A stretch of DNA of 64,000 nt from Streptomyces omiyaensis (GCF_014650895.1 NZ_BMVV01000001.1:272222-336221), one strand, 5' to 3'; positions 29,368 through 38,221 are shown, counted from the stretch's first letter. Numbers and translations: made by a program. Notes: generated from the sequence alone by a model not told the origin.

Positions 29368-29410
29368 GAAGGTCCCCGGTGTTCTCACCGGGGACCTTCA
29401 CTCGTTTTCC
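29368..29410 (+). terminator. Rho-independent terminator of tRNA-Tyr
   Basis: GAAGGTCCCCGGTG (29368-29381) pairs perfectly with CACCGGGGACCTTC (29386-29399) around TTCT, followed by ACTCGTTTTCC. Confidence 0.9.
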
Positions 29411-29471
29411 GGGAACGGAACGGGGACGGAGCGCGGGAGCGGGGAGGCGCCGGCGGCCCCTCCCCGGCCGG

Positions 29472-30128
29472 TCAGTTGCCGGCCACGTCCTTCACCGCGA
29501 CCGTGACCGGGGTCGAGCCCGTGACCAGTTCCAGGGTCAGGCCGGCCGTGCCGGGGGAGTCCACCAGCTCGGCGAGGACCGCCGCCACGTCGTCCCGGGG
29601 GATCGGGCCGCGGCCCGTCCGGGCCTCCAGGCGGACCAGGCCCGTGCCGGCGTCGTCGGTGAGCATCCCGGGGCGCAGGACCGTCCACTCCAGGCCCGGG
29701 CGGGCCCGGACCGCGTCGTCCGCGGCGCCCTTCGCCCGCAGGTAGACGTCGAAGACGTCGTCGCCCGGGTGCCGGGCGTCCGCGCCCATCGACGAGACGA
29801 CCAGGAAGCGCCGGACGCCCGCCCGTTCGGCCGCGTCCGCGAAGAGGACCGCCGCCCCGCGGTCCACCGTGTCCTTGCGGGCGGCCCCGCTGTTCGGGCC
29901 CGCGCCCGCGGCGAAGACGGCCGCGTCCGCGCCCCGCAGGACCTCCGCGACCTCCTCCAGCGACGCCGACTCCAGATCCAGCACGACGGGCTCCGCACCC
30001 GCCGTCCGCAGGTCCTCCGCCTGCTCCGGGCGGCGGATCAGCCCGACCGCCTCGTGTCCGCCCGCCGAGAGCAGCCGCTCCAGGCGCAGGGCGATCCGAC
30101 CGTGTCCTCCAGCGATGACGATGCGCAT
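29472..30128 (-). CDS. NAD(P)H-binding SDR-type protein
   Basis: 218 residues. The N-terminal MRIVIAGGHGRIALRLERLL has the GGxGxIG-like dinucleotide loop of atypical SDRs (YwnB/NmrA-like); D in PVVLDLE follows the second strand, and V-V-S-S-M-G and Y-L-R-A-K supply the Ser and Tyr-x3-Lys positions. The end is a beta-rich tail. The product is an oxidoreductase or regulatory NAD(P) sensor of unknown substrate. It lies 16 bp after the amidohydrolase and probably shares its transcript. Confidence 0.88.
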   Translation of the reverse strand: MRIVIAGGHGRIALRLERLLSAGGHEAVGLIRRPEQAEDLRTAGAEPVVLDLESASLEEVAEVLRGADAAVFAAGAGPNSGAARKDTVDRGAAVLFADAAERAGVRRFLVVSSMGADARHPGDDVFDVYLRAKGAADDAVRARPGLEWTVLRPGMLTDDAGTGLVRLEARTGRGPIPRDDVAAVLAELVDSPGTAGLTLELVTGSTPVTVAVKDVAGN

Positions 30129-30144
30129 ACCCCGACCGTACGGC

Positions 30145-31407
30145 TCAGCGCGCCGCCGGGCCTCCCGGATCGGGCCGGCCGACCTGGCGGGGCAGGTCCA
30201 GCGCCGCCGCCGAGTCGCAGTACTCCCGCACCGCGCTGGTCCGGGCCACCACCCGCCCCCGGTGCACCACGATCCGGCTGTACGCCAGCGACAGCACGCC
30301 CGCGAGCCGCTCGCCCCGCACCGCCACCAGCTCCGCCGGGAAGCCGGCCTCCACCCGCACCTCCGGAAGGCCCATCGCCTCCCGCGCCCGGGCGCTCACC
30401 GCCCCGTACGCCTCCGCCGGCGTCAGCCCCTCCAGCGAGGCCAGCAGGAAGGCCGCCTCCAGCGGGTCCCCGCGGCCCACCGGGTTCGCCGCGTCCCGCA
30501 GCGCCCCGCCCCCCGCCGCGAGCCGCACGCCCGCCGACCGCAGCAGCCGCACCGGGGCCGTGCCCCGCCGCTCCGTCCCCGCGCAGCCGCCCTGCGGCAG
30601 GCACACCACCGTCACGCCCGCCGCCGCCAGCCGGTCCGCCGCGCGGCCCGCCACGTCCTCCGGCAGCCGGGCCAGCCCCGCGCACGGCCCGATCGACACG
30701 CCGGGCCGCAGCCCGCCGGCCATCGCCGCGAAGCGGGCGAGGCGCGCCGGGTCGTCCCCGTCGGTGTGCAGGTCCACCGGCACCCCGTGCTCGGACGCCA
30801 CCTCCAGGACCGCCTCCGCGTACCCCGTCGGGTCCGGGTCCAGGTCCGGGCGGCCGCCCACCACCCCGGCGCCCATCTTCACCGCGTCCCGCAGCATCGC
30901 CAGGCCGTCCGCGCCCGCCGCCCCGGTCAGCAGCCGGGGCGCCGCCACGGCCGTCAGGTCCGCCAGGCCGCGCAGCGAGCGCCGGGCCTGCAGGACGGCC
31001 TCCAGGAGCCCCAGGCCGTGCACGTCGCCGATCCGCACGTGCGCCCGCAGCGCGGTCGCCCCGTGCCCGAGCTGGAGCAGCGCCGCCTCGGTGGCCCGCC
31101 GCTGCACCTCCTCGGGGGCGTAGGAGACCGGGCCGGGGGTGTCGGCGGAGAGGGCCGTGTCGGCGTGCGCGTGCGGCTCCGCGGGCGCCGGCAGCAGCAG
31201 GTGGCCGGCCAGGTCCACCCGGGCGCCGGAGGTGCTCAGGCTGCCCGCGGTGCCCACGGCCTCGATCCGGCCGCGCACCAGCCGCACGTCCACGGTCCGC
31301 CCGTCGGTCAGCCGCGCGTTCGACAGCAGGAGCGAGTGCGCGTCCTCGGTCGCCGCGCCACCCGGGTCGTCGGAAGGCTGACGGGGCTGCCTGCTGTCGG
31401 CCGACAT
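30145..31407 (-). CDS. Amidohydrolase-fold protein, cytosine-deaminase-like, metal site incomplete
   Basis: 420 residues from the ATG ending at 31407; GAGGAG lies six bases upstream, so the longer open frame to 31767 is not used. The TIM-barrel start has H-x-H at H79/H81 (EPHAHADTAL) and a later H214 (DLHTDGDD). Where cytosine-deaminase relatives have a metal-binding S/G-H motif this protein reads IGPCAGLARL, and where they have G-[SH]-D-[ND] it reads GGGALRDAANPVG, so the His and the catalytic Asp appear replaced. The barrel topology is otherwise whole. It may be a scaffold or a pseudo-enzyme; the alignment is from memory. Confidence 0.82.
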   Translation of the reverse strand: MSADSRQPRQPSDDPGGAATEDAHSLLLSNARLTDGRTVDVRLVRGRIEAVGTAGSLSTSGARVDLAGHLLLPAPAEPHAHADTALSADTPGPVSYAPEEVQRRATEAALLQLGHGATALRAHVRIGDVHGLGLLEAVLQARRSLRGLADLTAVAAPRLLTGAAGADGLAMLRDAVKMGAGVVGGRPDLDPDPTGYAEAVLEVASEHGVPVDLHTDGDDPARLARFAAMAGGLRPGVSIGPCAGLARLPEDVAGRAADRLAAAGVTVVCLPQGGCAGTERRGTAPVRLLRSAGVRLAAGGGALRDAANPVGRGDPLEAAFLLASLEGLTPAEAYGAVSARAREAMGLPEVRVEAGFPAELVAVRGERLAGVLSLAYSRIVVHRGRVVARTSAVREYCDSAAALDLPRQVGRPDPGGPAAR

Positions 31408-31573
31408 CGGACTCCTCACCAAGTCACCAAGATCGAGATCACGCAGCGTGGGGCAGAGCCTAGGGGCGGTCGCCGCCGCCTTCGAGGAGGAGGCCAATAG
31501 TCGTACCGATGAGTCCACGAGTGGCGTACGGGACGGGTGCGAGGGCCCTCCCCGGCGGGCCCGGGAAACGGAT

Positions 31574-31603
31574 TTGGGTGATGGGCCGCAGACCGTGTAA
31601 TGT
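31574..31603 (+). promoter_or_regulatory. Promoter of the tRNA-Thr - tRNA-Met - rpmG unit (HrdB-like)
   Basis: TTGGGT (31574-31579), 18-base spacer, TAATGT (31598-31603), twelve bases before the mature tRNA-Thr 5' end. Confidence 0.55.
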
Positions 31604-31614
31604 CTTCCTCGCTC

Positions 31615-31687
31615 GCCCCAATAGCTCAGTCGGCAGAGCGTCTCCATGGTAAGGAGAAGGTCTACGGTTCGATTCCGTATTGGGGCT
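31615..31687 (+). tRNA. tRNA-Thr (anticodon GGT)
   Basis: 73 bases; acceptor GCCCCAA/TTGGGGC, anticodon stem TCTCC/GGAGA around ATGGTAA with GGT, T-arm GGTTCGATTCC, discriminator T. It decodes ACC. CCA is not encoded. Confidence 0.95.
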
Positions 31688-31731
31688 CTGGTGTAGGGAA
31701 TCCCGCCTTCGGGCGGGGCTACCGACATCAA

Positions 31732-31804
31732 AGCGGTGTAGCTCAGTCGGTAGAGCAAGCGGCTCATAATCGCTGTGTCACCGGTTCAAGTCCGGTCACC
31801 GCTA
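31732..31804 (+). tRNA. tRNA-Met (elongator, anticodon CAT)
   Basis: 73 bases; acceptor AGCGGTG/CACCGCT, loop CTCATAA with CAT, T-arm GGTTCAAGTCC. The standard first pair and lack of the initiator CCC/GGG anticodon-stem pattern indicate an elongator. A terminator-like hairpin follows. Confidence 0.92.
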
Positions 31805-31810
31805 CACACG

Positions 31811-31852
31811 GTAGCCGATTGTGGGGTCGGTCCCGCGATCGGCTACTCTTTC
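31811..31852 (+). terminator. Hairpin between tRNA-Met and rpmG
   Basis: GTAGCCGAT (31811-31819) pairs perfectly with ATCGGCTAC (31838-31846) and is followed by TCTTTC. It may end the tRNA transcript or act as a processing stem before rpmG. Confidence 0.65.
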
Positions 31853-31889
31853 ATGCGTTCATCCATCCATCCGTCCAAGGAGCACTCAC

Positions 31890-32054
31890 GTGGCTGCCAC
31901 CGACGTCCGCCCGAAGATCACGCTGGCCTGCGTGGAGTGCAAGGAGCGGAACTACATCACCAAGAAGAACCGGCGCAACAACCCGGACCGTCTTGAGATG
32001 AAGAAGCACTGCCCCCGCTGCAACTCGCACACCGCGCACCGCGAGACGCGCTAA
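31890..32054 (+). CDS. rpmG: 50S ribosomal protein L33
   Basis: 54 residues from GTG with AAGGAG upstream. [19 protein letters not shown] is followed by [19 protein letters not shown] and [14 protein letters not shown]. Both C-x2-C pairs are present, so this is the zinc-binding (C+) form. Streptomyces usually also has zinc-independent paralogues elsewhere; the C+ copy next to hadA/secE is the standard housekeeping one. Confidence 0.95.
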
Positions 32055-32065
32055 TCAGGCTCGTT

Positions 32066-32107
32066 CACGAGGCCGTCCCCGCCAGGGGGCGGCCTCGTGG
32101 CGTTTAT
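32066..32107 (+). terminator. Terminator after rpmG
   Basis: CACGAGGCCG (32066-32075) pairs with CGGCCTCGTG (32090-32099), with a second CCCC/GGGG pair inside the loop, followed by GCGTTTAT. It precedes the dehydratase pair. Confidence 0.75.
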
Positions 32108-32138
32108 CGCTGAAGATCCAGCAGGAGGTATCGAGGCC

Positions 32139-32591
32139 ATGGCGCTCGACCAGTCCTTCGTGGGCCGGACCTATCCGCCCACCGCGCCCTACGAGGTCGG
32201 CCGCGAGAAGATCCGCGAATTCGCCGAGGCGATCGGGGACGCGAATCCCGCGTACACCGATCCCGAGGCGGCCAAGGAACTCGGCCACCCCGATGTCGTC
32301 GCCCCGCCGACCTTCGTGTTCGCCATCACCTTCAAGGCCTCCGCCCAGGTGATCGAGGACCCGCAGCTCGGCCTCGACTACAGCCGCGTCGTCCACGGCG
32401 ACCAGAAGTTCGTCTACACCCGGCCCGTCCGCGCCGGGGACCGCCTCTCGGTCACCTCCACCATCGAGGAGATCAAGTCGCTGGCCGGCAACGACGTCCT
32501 GGACATCCGCGGCGAGGTCCACGACGAGACCGGCGAGCACGTCGTCACCGCCTTCACCAAGCTCGTCTCCCGCGCCCCCGAGGAGGCCTGA
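32139..32591 (+). CDS. MaoC/FAS1-like dehydratase domain protein (HadA-like)
   Basis: 150 residues from ATG, ten bases after AGGAGG. A single hot-dog fold with MALDQSFVGRTYPPTAPYEV, FAEAIGDANPAYTDPEAAKELGHPDVVAPPTF, and DYSRVVHGDQKFVYTRPVRAGD. In mycobacteria this position in front of secE is held by hadA, whose product pairs with HadB in the 3-hydroxyacyl-ACP dehydratase; hadA-type subunits lack the catalytic dyad and give substrate specificity. Streptomyces does not make mycolates, so its fatty-acid role is uncertain. The next gene follows by two bases. Confidence 0.88.
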   Translation: MALDQSFVGRTYPPTAPYEVGREKIREFAEAIGDANPAYTDPEAAKELGHPDVVAPPTFVFAITFKASAQVIEDPQLGLDYSRVVHGDQKFVYTRPVRAGDRLSVTSTIEEIKSLAGNDVLDIRGEVHDETGEHVVTAFTKLVSRAPEEA

Positions 32592-32593
32592 CC

Positions 32594-33022
32594 ATGACCG
32601 CGAAGATCGCCTACGACGAGGTCGAGGTCGGCACCGAGCTGCCCGCGCAGGCCTTCCCCGTGACCCGCGCCACCCTCGTCCAGTACGCGGGTGCCTCCGG
32701 GGACTTCAACCCGATCCACTGGAACGAGAAGTTCGCGGTCGAGGTCGGCCTCCCGGACGTCATCGCCCACGGCATGTTCACCATGGCCGAGGCGATCCGC
32801 GTCGTCACCGACTGGACCGGCGACCCCGCCGCCGTCGTCGAGTACGGCGTCCGCTTCACCAAGCCGGTCGTCGTCCCGAACGACGGCACCGGCGCCGTGA
32901 TCGAGGTCTCCGCCAAGGTCGCCGCCAAGCTCGACGACGGACTCGTCCGCGTCGACCTGACGGCGACCAGCGAGGGCCGGAAGGTGCTCGGCATGTCGAG
33001 GGCCGTCGTACGACTGGCCTGA
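32594..33022 (+). CDS. MaoC-family dehydratase (HadB-like catalytic partner)
   Basis: 142 residues from ATG. It has the (R)-hydratase 2 motif YAGASGDFNPIHWNEKFA with the catalytic Asp and His, VIAHGMFTMAEAI, and a typical GDxxGDG-free C-terminus. With the preceding protein it should form a heterodimeric 3-hydroxyacyl dehydratase. The order rpmG-hadA-hadB before secE matches mycobacteria, so the pair belongs to the ancestral actinobacterial neighbourhood. Confidence 0.9.
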   Translation: MTAKIAYDEVEVGTELPAQAFPVTRATLVQYAGASGDFNPIHWNEKFAVEVGLPDVIAHGMFTMAEAIRVVTDWTGDPAAVVEYGVRFTKPVVVPNDGTGAVIEVSAKVAAKLDDGLVRVDLTATSEGRKVLGMSRAVVRLA

Positions 33023-33071
33023 GCGCTCGCGCGAAGGGTGCTTGCCCCCCGGGGTAAGTACCCTTGGGCGC

Positions 33072-34127
33072 GTGCAGCAGCTCAAGGACGCCCCCCTCGC
33101 CCCCCTGACCACCTTCCGGCTCGGCGGCCCCGCCGCCCGGCTCGTCACGGCCACCACGGACGACGAGGTCGTCGCCGCGGTCCGCGAGGCCGACGCGGCC
33201 GGTACCCCGCTGCTGATCATCGGAGGCGGCTCCAACCTGGTCATCGGCGACAAGGGCTTCGACGGCACCGCCCTGCACATCGCCACCACCGGCTTCTCCC
33301 TCGACGGGACCCGCCTGGAGCTCGCCGCGGGCGAGGTCTGGACCGACGCCGTCGCCCGGACCGTCGAGGCCGGGCTCGCCGGGATCGAGTGCCTCGCCGG
33401 CATCCCCGGCTCGGCCGGCGCCACCCCGATCCAGAACGTCGGCGCCTACGGCCAGGACGTCTCCGCCACCCTCACCGAGGTCGTCGCCTACGACCGCCGG
33501 GCCGACGAGACCGTCACCCTCACCAACGCCGAGTGCGCCTTCTCCTACCGGCACAGCCTCTTCAAGGACCGGCCCGACCGGTACGTCGTGCTGCGCGTCC
33601 GCTTCGAGCTGGAGGACGCCGGAGGGCTCTCCGCGCCGATCGCCTACCCGGAGACCGCCCGCGCGCTCGGCGTCCTGGCCGGCGAGCGGGTCCCGCTCGC
33701 CCACGCCCGCGAGACCGTCCTGGCGCTCCGCGCCCGCAAGGGCATGGTCCTCGACCCCGAGGACCACGACACCTGGTCCGCCGGCTCCTTCTTCACCAAC
33801 CCGATCCTCACCGCGGCCGCGTACGAGACCTTCCTCACCCGCGTCGCCGACCGGCTCGGCCCCGGCGTCGAGCCGCCCGCCTTCCCCGCCGGCGAGGGCC
33901 GCACCAAGACCTCCGCCGCCTGGCTCATCGACAGGGCCGGCTTCACCAAGGGGTACGGCTCCGGGCCCGCCCGGATCTCCACCAAGCACACCCTCGCCCT
34001 CACCAACCGCGGCGAGGCCACCACCGAGGACCTCCTCGCCCTCGCCCGCGAGGTCGTCGCCGGCGTCCACGACGCCTTCGGGGTCACCCTCGTCAACGAG
34101 CCGGTGACGGTCGGCGTCGCGCTCTAG
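33072..34127 (+). CDS. murB: UDP-N-acetylenolpyruvoylglucosamine reductase
   Basis: 351 residues from GTG (VQQLKDAPLAP). FAD-binding PMH-fold motifs: GGGSNLVIGDKGFDG, GIPGSAGATPIQNVGAYGQDV, the catalytic Ser in AGSFFTNPI, and the terminal Glu in VNEPVTVG. The last domain contains WLIDRAGFTKGYGSGPARIS. It reduces enolpyruvyl-UDP-GlcNAc to UDP-MurNAc with NADPH, a cell-wall step. The 3' end overlaps convergent add by four bases. Confidence 0.95.
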   Translation: MQQLKDAPLAPLTTFRLGGPAARLVTATTDDEVVAAVREADAAGTPLLIIGGGSNLVIGDKGFDGTALHIATTGFSLDGTRLELAAGEVWTDAVARTVEAGLAGIECLAGIPGSAGATPIQNVGAYGQDVSATLTEVVAYDRRADETVTLTNAECAFSYRHSLFKDRPDRYVVLRVRFELEDAGGLSAPIAYPETARALGVLAGERVPLAHARETVLALRARKGMVLDPEDHDTWSAGSFFTNPILTAAAYETFLTRVADRLGPGVEPPAFPAGEGRTKTSAAWLIDRAGFTKGYGSGPARISTKHTLALTNRGEATTEDLLALAREVVAGVHDAFGVTLVNEPVTVGVAL

Positions 34128-35152
34128 GCCGGGGCCGCCAGCCAGTCGTCGATCCCGGACAGGAGCTCCTTGCGGACCTCCCCCGGGGCCGCCGAGCCGC
34201 GGACCGACTGACGGGCCAGCTCCGCCAGTTCGGCGTCGGTGAAGCCGTGGTGGCGGCGGGCGATCTCGTACTGGGCGGCGAGCCGGGAGCCGAAGAGGAG
34301 CGGGTCGTCGGCGCCGAGCGCCATCGGCACGCCCGCCTCGAAGAGGGTCCGCAGCGGGACGTCCTCGTGCTTCTCGTACACGCCCAGCGCCACGTTCGAC
34401 GCCGGGCACACCTCGCAGGTCACGCCCCGCTCGGCGAGCCTGCGCAGCAGCCGCTCGTCCTCGGCGGCCCGCACGCCGTGCCCGACACGGGCCGCCCGCA
34501 GGTCGTCCAGGCAGTCCCGGACGGAGGAGGGACCGGTCAGCTCGCCGCCGTGCGGGGCCGCCAGGAGGCCGCCCTCGCGGGCGATCGCGAAGGCCCGGTC
34601 GAAGTCACGGGCCATGCCCCGGCGCTCGTCGTTGGAGAGCCCGAACCCCACCACGCCCCGGTCCGCGTACCGCACCGCCAGCCGGGCCAGCGTGCGGGCC
34701 TCCAGCGGGTGCTTCATCCGGTTGGCGGCCACCAGCACCCGCATCCCGAGCCCGGTCTCCCGGGCGGCCGAGTCGACCGCGTCCAGGATGATCTCCAGGG
34801 CCGGGATCAGCCCGCCCAGGTGCGGCGCGTACGAGGTCGGGTCGACCTGGATCTCCAGCCACCCCGAACCGTCCCGCACGTCCTCCTGCGCCGCCTCCCG
34901 CACCAGCCGCTGGATGTCCTCGGGGGAGCGCAGGCAGGAGCGGGCGATGTCGTACAGGCGCTGGAAGCGGAACCAGCCGCGCTCGTCGGTCGCCCGCAGC
35001 TTCGGGGGAGTACCGCTGCTCAGGGCCTCGGGAAGGTGCACGCCGTACTTGTCGGCCAGCTCGATGAGGGTGGTGGGCCGCATCGAACCGGTGAAGTGCA
35101 GGTGCAGATGGGCCTTGGGCAGGGCGCTGAGGTCGCGGGAAGGGTGCTCCAT
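34124..35152 (-). CDS. add: Adenosine deaminase family protein
   Basis: 342 residues from ATG (MEHPSRD). Zinc ligands H17 and H19 in AHLHLHFTGS, the H-G-G-E of AAPHGGELTG with the catalytic Glu, VGHG with His, and D in MALGADDPLLF are all present. The enzyme converts adenosine to inosine in purine salvage, in the cytosol. It overlaps murB tail to tail. The preceding open frame to 35188 has no ribosome-binding site before it and was not used. Confidence 0.93.
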   Translation of the reverse strand: MEHPSRDLSALPKAHLHLHFTGSMRPTTLIELADKYGVHLPEALSSGTPPKLRATDERGWFRFQRLYDIARSCLRSPEDIQRLVREAAQEDVRDGSGWLEIQVDPTSYAPHLGGLIPALEIILDAVDSAARETGLGMRVLVAANRMKHPLEARTLARLAVRYADRGVVGFGLSNDERRGMARDFDRAFAIAREGGLLAAPHGGELTGPSSVRDCLDDLRAARVGHGVRAAEDERLLRRLAERGVTCEVCPASNVALGVYEKHEDVPLRTLFEAGVPMALGADDPLLFGSRLAAQYEIARRHHGFTDAELAELARQSVRGSAAPGEVRKELLSGIDDWLAAPA

Positions 35153-35227
35153 CGCCCGATCCTGCCTTACCCGAACGGCGGTATGCACGGCGATTCCCCG
35201 ATCGGTACCTTGCCCGAACGAAAGAAC

Positions 35228-35255
35228 GGCCCCCGGTCCCGAAGGACCGGGGGCC
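35228..35255 (-). terminator. Strong hairpin terminator downstream of the aminotransferase
   Basis: GGCCCCCGGTCC (35228-35239) pairs perfectly with GGACCGGGGGCC (35244-35255) around a four-base loop (TTCG on the minus strand). The minus-strand flank after the stem reads GTTCTTTCGTT, so it ends the transcript arriving from 35278. Confidence 0.85.
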
Positions 35256-35277
35256 GCCGTCGCCGGGAAGGGACGGG

Positions 35278-36504
35278 TCAGGCGCGAGCCTCGCCCAGCA
35301 GCTTCTGGATCCGGGACACGCCCTCCACCAGGTCCTCGTCACCGAGCGCGTACGACAGGCGCAGGTAGCCGGGGGTGCCGAAGGCCTCGCCCGGGACGAC
35401 CGCGACCTCGGCCTCGTCGAGGATCAGCGCGGCCAGCTCGACGGAGGTCTCCGGGCGCTTGCCGCGGATCTCCTTGCCGAGCAGCCCCTTCACCGACGGG
35501 TACGCGTAGAACGCGCCCTCGGGGGTCGGGCAGTAGACGCCCTCGATCTCGTTGAGCATCCGCACGATCGTCCGGCGGCGCCGGTCGAAGGCGGTCCGCA
35601 TCTCGGCGACCGCGTCCAGGTTCCCCGAGACGGCGGCGAGCGCGGCGACCTGGGCCACGTTCGAGACGTTGGAGGTGGCGTGGGACTGGAGGTTGGTCGC
35701 GGCCTTCACCACGTCCTTCGGGCCCACGATCCACCCGACGCGCCAGCCGGTCATCGCGTACGTCTTGGCGACGCCGTTGACCACGATGCACTTGTCGCGC
35801 AGCTCGGGCACGATCGCCGGCAGCGAGGTGAACTTCGCGTCGCCGTAGACCAGGTGCTCGTAGATCTCGTCGGTGAGGACCCACAGGCCGTGCTCGACGG
35901 CCCAGCGGCCGATCGCCTCGGCGTCGGCCTCGCTGTAGACGGCGCCGGTCGGGTTGGACGGGGAGACGAAGAGGACGACCTTCGTCCGCTCCGTGCGGGC
36001 CGCCTCCAGCTGCTCCACCGAGACGCGGTAGCCGGTCGTCTCGTCGGCCACGACCTCCACCGGGACACCGCCGGCGAGGCGGATCGACTCGGGGTAGGTG
36101 GTCCAGTACGGGGCGGGGACGATGACCTCGTCGCCCGGGTCGAGGATCGCGGCGAAGGCCTCGTAGATCGCCTGCTTGCCGCCGTTGGTCACCAGGACCT
36201 GGGAGGCGTCCACCTCGTAGCCGGAGTCGCGGAGCGTCTTGGCGGCGATCGCGGCCTTCAGCTCGGGCAGGCCGCCGGCCGGCGTGTAGCGGTGGTACTT
36301 CGGGTTCTTGCAGGCCTCGACGGCCGCGTCGACGATGTAGTCCGGGGTCGGGAAGTCGGGCTCACCGGCGCCGAAGCCGATCACCGGGCGCCCGGCGGCC
36401 TTGAGGGCCTTGGCCTTGGCGTCGACGGCGAGGGTGGCGGACTCGGAGATCGCACCGATCCGGGCGGAGACCCGACGCTCGGTGGGAGGGGTAGCAGCGC
36501 TCAT
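35278..36504 (-). CDS. aspC: PLP-dependent aspartate/aromatic aminotransferase (class I)
   Basis: 408 residues from the ATG ending at 36504 (MSAATPP). It shows fold-type I motifs: [38 protein letters not shown], and the PLP lysine in [16 protein letters not shown]. The C-terminal end has [15 protein letters not shown]. It should transaminate aspartate and 2-oxoglutarate, as the secE-adjacent homologue is annotated in S. coelicolor; an aromatic preference is not excluded. It is divergent from tRNA-Trp. Confidence 0.9.
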   Translation of the reverse strand: MSAATPPTERRVSARIGAISESATLAVDAKAKALKAAGRPVIGFGAGEPDFPTPDYIVDAAVEACKNPKYHRYTPAGGLPELKAAIAAKTLRDSGYEVDASQVLVTNGGKQAIYEAFAAILDPGDEVIVPAPYWTTYPESIRLAGGVPVEVVADETTGYRVSVEQLEAARTERTKVVLFVSPSNPTGAVYSEADAEAIGRWAVEHGLWVLTDEIYEHLVYGDAKFTSLPAIVPELRDKCIVVNGVAKTYAMTGWRVGWIVGPKDVVKAATNLQSHATSNVSNVAQVAALAAVSGNLDAVAEMRTAFDRRRRTIVRMLNEIEGVYCPTPEGAFYAYPSVKGLLGKEIRGKRPETSVELAALILDEAEVAVVPGEAFGTPGYLRLSYALGDEDLVEGVSRIQKLLGEARA

Positions 36505-36706
36505 GCGGCCATCGTCCCAGACCGTTTCCCGCCCCGGCACACAGGTTTCAGGGAGCGGACAGGAGCGGTCGATACCGGTCGGGAAGGGGCCCGCTGGCAG
36601 GTCGGCGCGGTTCCTGTTCGACGTGGGGCCCCAAGGTCACGTACACTCACTCCTCGTTGGCCCGCACCGACCTCGTCACACATGGGGTAGGTTGGGGACG
36701 CCACAA

Positions 36707-36779
36707 AGGGTCGTAGCTCAATTGGTAGAGCACCGGTCTCCAAAACCGGCGGTTGGGGGTTCAAGTCCCTCCGGCCCTG
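36707..36779 (+). tRNA. tRNA-Trp (anticodon CCA)
   Basis: 73 bases; acceptor AGGGTCG/CGGCCCT, anticodon stem CCGGT/ACCGG around CTCCAAA with CCA, T-arm GGTTCAAGTCC. A TACACT hexamer at 36642-36647 could be the -10 box of its promoter, with a poor -35. It precedes secE as in other actinobacteria. Confidence 0.95.
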
Positions 36780-36881
36780 CTACACACACCGCCAGGTGTT
36801 GTGCGCATGTACGTCTTCATTGCACCGCCGTGCGGCTCCACCCGGGCGCGGCACGGCCGACCCGGAATCAGGTGAGAGATC

Positions 36882-37169
36882 GTGACGGACGCCGTAGGCT
36901 CCATCGACATGCCTGATGCCGAAGACACTTCTTCCGATGCGAAGAAGAAGGGCCGCAAGGGCGGCAAGCGCGGGAAGAAGGGCCCTCTGGGCCGTCTCGC
37001 CGTTTTCTACCGCCAGATCGTCGCGGAGCTCCGCAAGGTCGTCTGGCCGACGCGCAGCCAGCTGACGTCGTACACCACCGTCGTGATCATCTTCGTGGTC
37101 GTCATGATCGGCCTGGTCACCGTGATTGACTTTGGCTTCCAGGAAGCAGTCAAGTACGTCTTCGGCTGA
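36882..37169 (+). CDS. secE: Preprotein translocase subunit SecE
   Basis: 95 residues from GTG with GTGAGAG upstream. A Lys/Gly-rich stretch (about 24-35, [14 protein letters not shown]) precedes [20 protein letters not shown], the amphipathic helix, and one membrane helix ([19 protein letters not shown]). It clamps SecY in the membrane translocase. It is cotranscribed with nusG 44 bp downstream. Confidence 0.95.
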   Translation: MTDAVGSIDMPDAEDTSSDAKKKGRKGGKRGKKGPLGRLAVFYRQIVAELRKVVWPTRSQLTSYTTVVIIFVVVMIGLVTVIDFGFQEAVKYVFG

Positions 37170-37213
37170 CTTTTTGTTCCACCCCATCTGTATCGCAGGA
37201 AGAAGCAGCCACC

Positions 37214-38119
37214 GTGTCTGACGCGAACCTGAACGACGCCTTCGAGTCCGAGTCCGTCGAGGACGAGCTGGACATCATCGAGGCCGCCGACGAGGACGAG
37301 GACCAGGCCGGGGCTGCGGACGCCGCGGCGGACGAGGCCGACGAGGACGCCGTCGCCGAGGACGAGGAGTCCGAGGACGACGACGAGTCCGAGCTCGCCG
37401 ACGAGTCCGAGGACGAGGAGTCCGACGACGAGGCCGACGACGAGATCGAGGCCGAGGCCGCCGTCGAGGAGACCGAGGAGGAGGCCGAGCCGGCCGCCCC
37501 GGTCGACCCCGTCGCCGCGCTCCGCGAGGAGCTGCGCACCCTGCCCGGCGAGTGGTACGTCATCCACACCTACGCGGGCTACGAGAAGCGCGTGAAGGCC
37601 AACCTGGAGCAGCGCGCCGTCTCGCTCAACGTCGAGGACTTCATCTACCAGGCCGAGGTGCCCGAGGAAGAGATCGTCCAGATCAAGGGCGGCGAGCGGA
37701 AGAACGTCAAGCAGAACAAGCTCCCCGGCTACGTCCTCGTCCGCATGGACCTGACGAACGAGTCCTGGGGCGTCGTCCGCAACACCCCCGGCGTCACCGG
37801 CTTCGTGGGCAACGCCTACGACCCGTACCCGCTGACCCTGGACGAGATCGTGAAGATGCTCGCCCCGGAGGCCGAGGAGAAGGCCGCCCGCGAGGCCGCC
37901 GAGGCCGAGGGCAAGCCGGCTCCGGCCCGCAAGCTGGAGGTCCAGGTCCTGGACTTCGAGGTCGGCGACTCGGTCACCGTCACCGACGGCCCCTTCGCCA
38001 CCCTCCAGGCCACGATCAACGAGATCAACCCCGACTCGAAGAAGGTCAAGGGCCTCGTCGAGATCTTCGGTCGCGAGACCCCGGTCGAGCTCAGCTTCGA
38101 CCAGATCCAGAAGAACTGA
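37214..38119 (+). CDS. nusG: Transcription termination/antitermination protein NusG with acidic N-terminal extension
   Basis: 301 residues from GTG. Residues 1-95 are almost entirely Asp, Glu and Ala; the NGN domain starts at about 113 ([22 protein letters not shown]) and the KOW domain ends the protein ([22 protein letters not shown]). E. coli NusG is 181 residues, so a third is additional acidic sequence. NusG regulates pausing and Rho and links RNA polymerase to the ribosome. A terminator hairpin follows. Confidence 0.95.
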   Translation: MSDANLNDAFESESVEDELDIIEAADEDEDQAGAADAAADEADEDAVAEDEESEDDDESELADESEDEESDDEADDEIEAEAAVEETEEEAEPAAPVDPVAALREELRTLPGEWYVIHTYAGYEKRVKANLEQRAVSLNVEDFIYQAEVPEEEIVQIKGGERKNVKQNKLPGYVLVRMDLTNESWGVVRNTPGVTGFVGNAYDPYPLTLDEIVKMLAPEAEEKAAREAAEAEGKPAPARKLEVQVLDFEVGDSVTVTDGPFATLQATINEINPDSKKVKGLVEIFGRETPVELSFDQIQKN

Positions 38120-38150
38120 TCGTTCTCAGGATCGTTCCCGAGTTTCCGGA

Positions 38151-38195
38151 CAGGTCAGAGGGGCTGCTACAGCCCCTCTGACCTGCTCGGTTTTT
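38151..38195 (+). terminator. Rho-independent terminator after nusG
   Basis: CAGGTCAGAGGGGCTG (38151-38166) pairs perfectly with its complement (38170-38185), loop CTA, followed by CTCGGTTTTT. The stem of 16 bp plus T5 is a textbook terminator. Confidence 0.93.
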
Positions 38196-38221
38196 GGACG
38201 CGCAGCCATACCCGTTATCGT
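38194..38221 (+). promoter_or_regulatory. Candidate promoter of rplKA
   Basis: TTGGAC (38194-38199), 16-base spacer, TATCGT (38216-38221), about 70 bases before rplK. It overlaps the T-run of the nusG terminator. Confidence 0.4.

Noticed and set aside
31408..31767. N-terminal extension of the amidohydrolase
   Set aside because: It reads through tRNA-Thr and its promoter; the downstream ATG has a strong ribosome-binding site.
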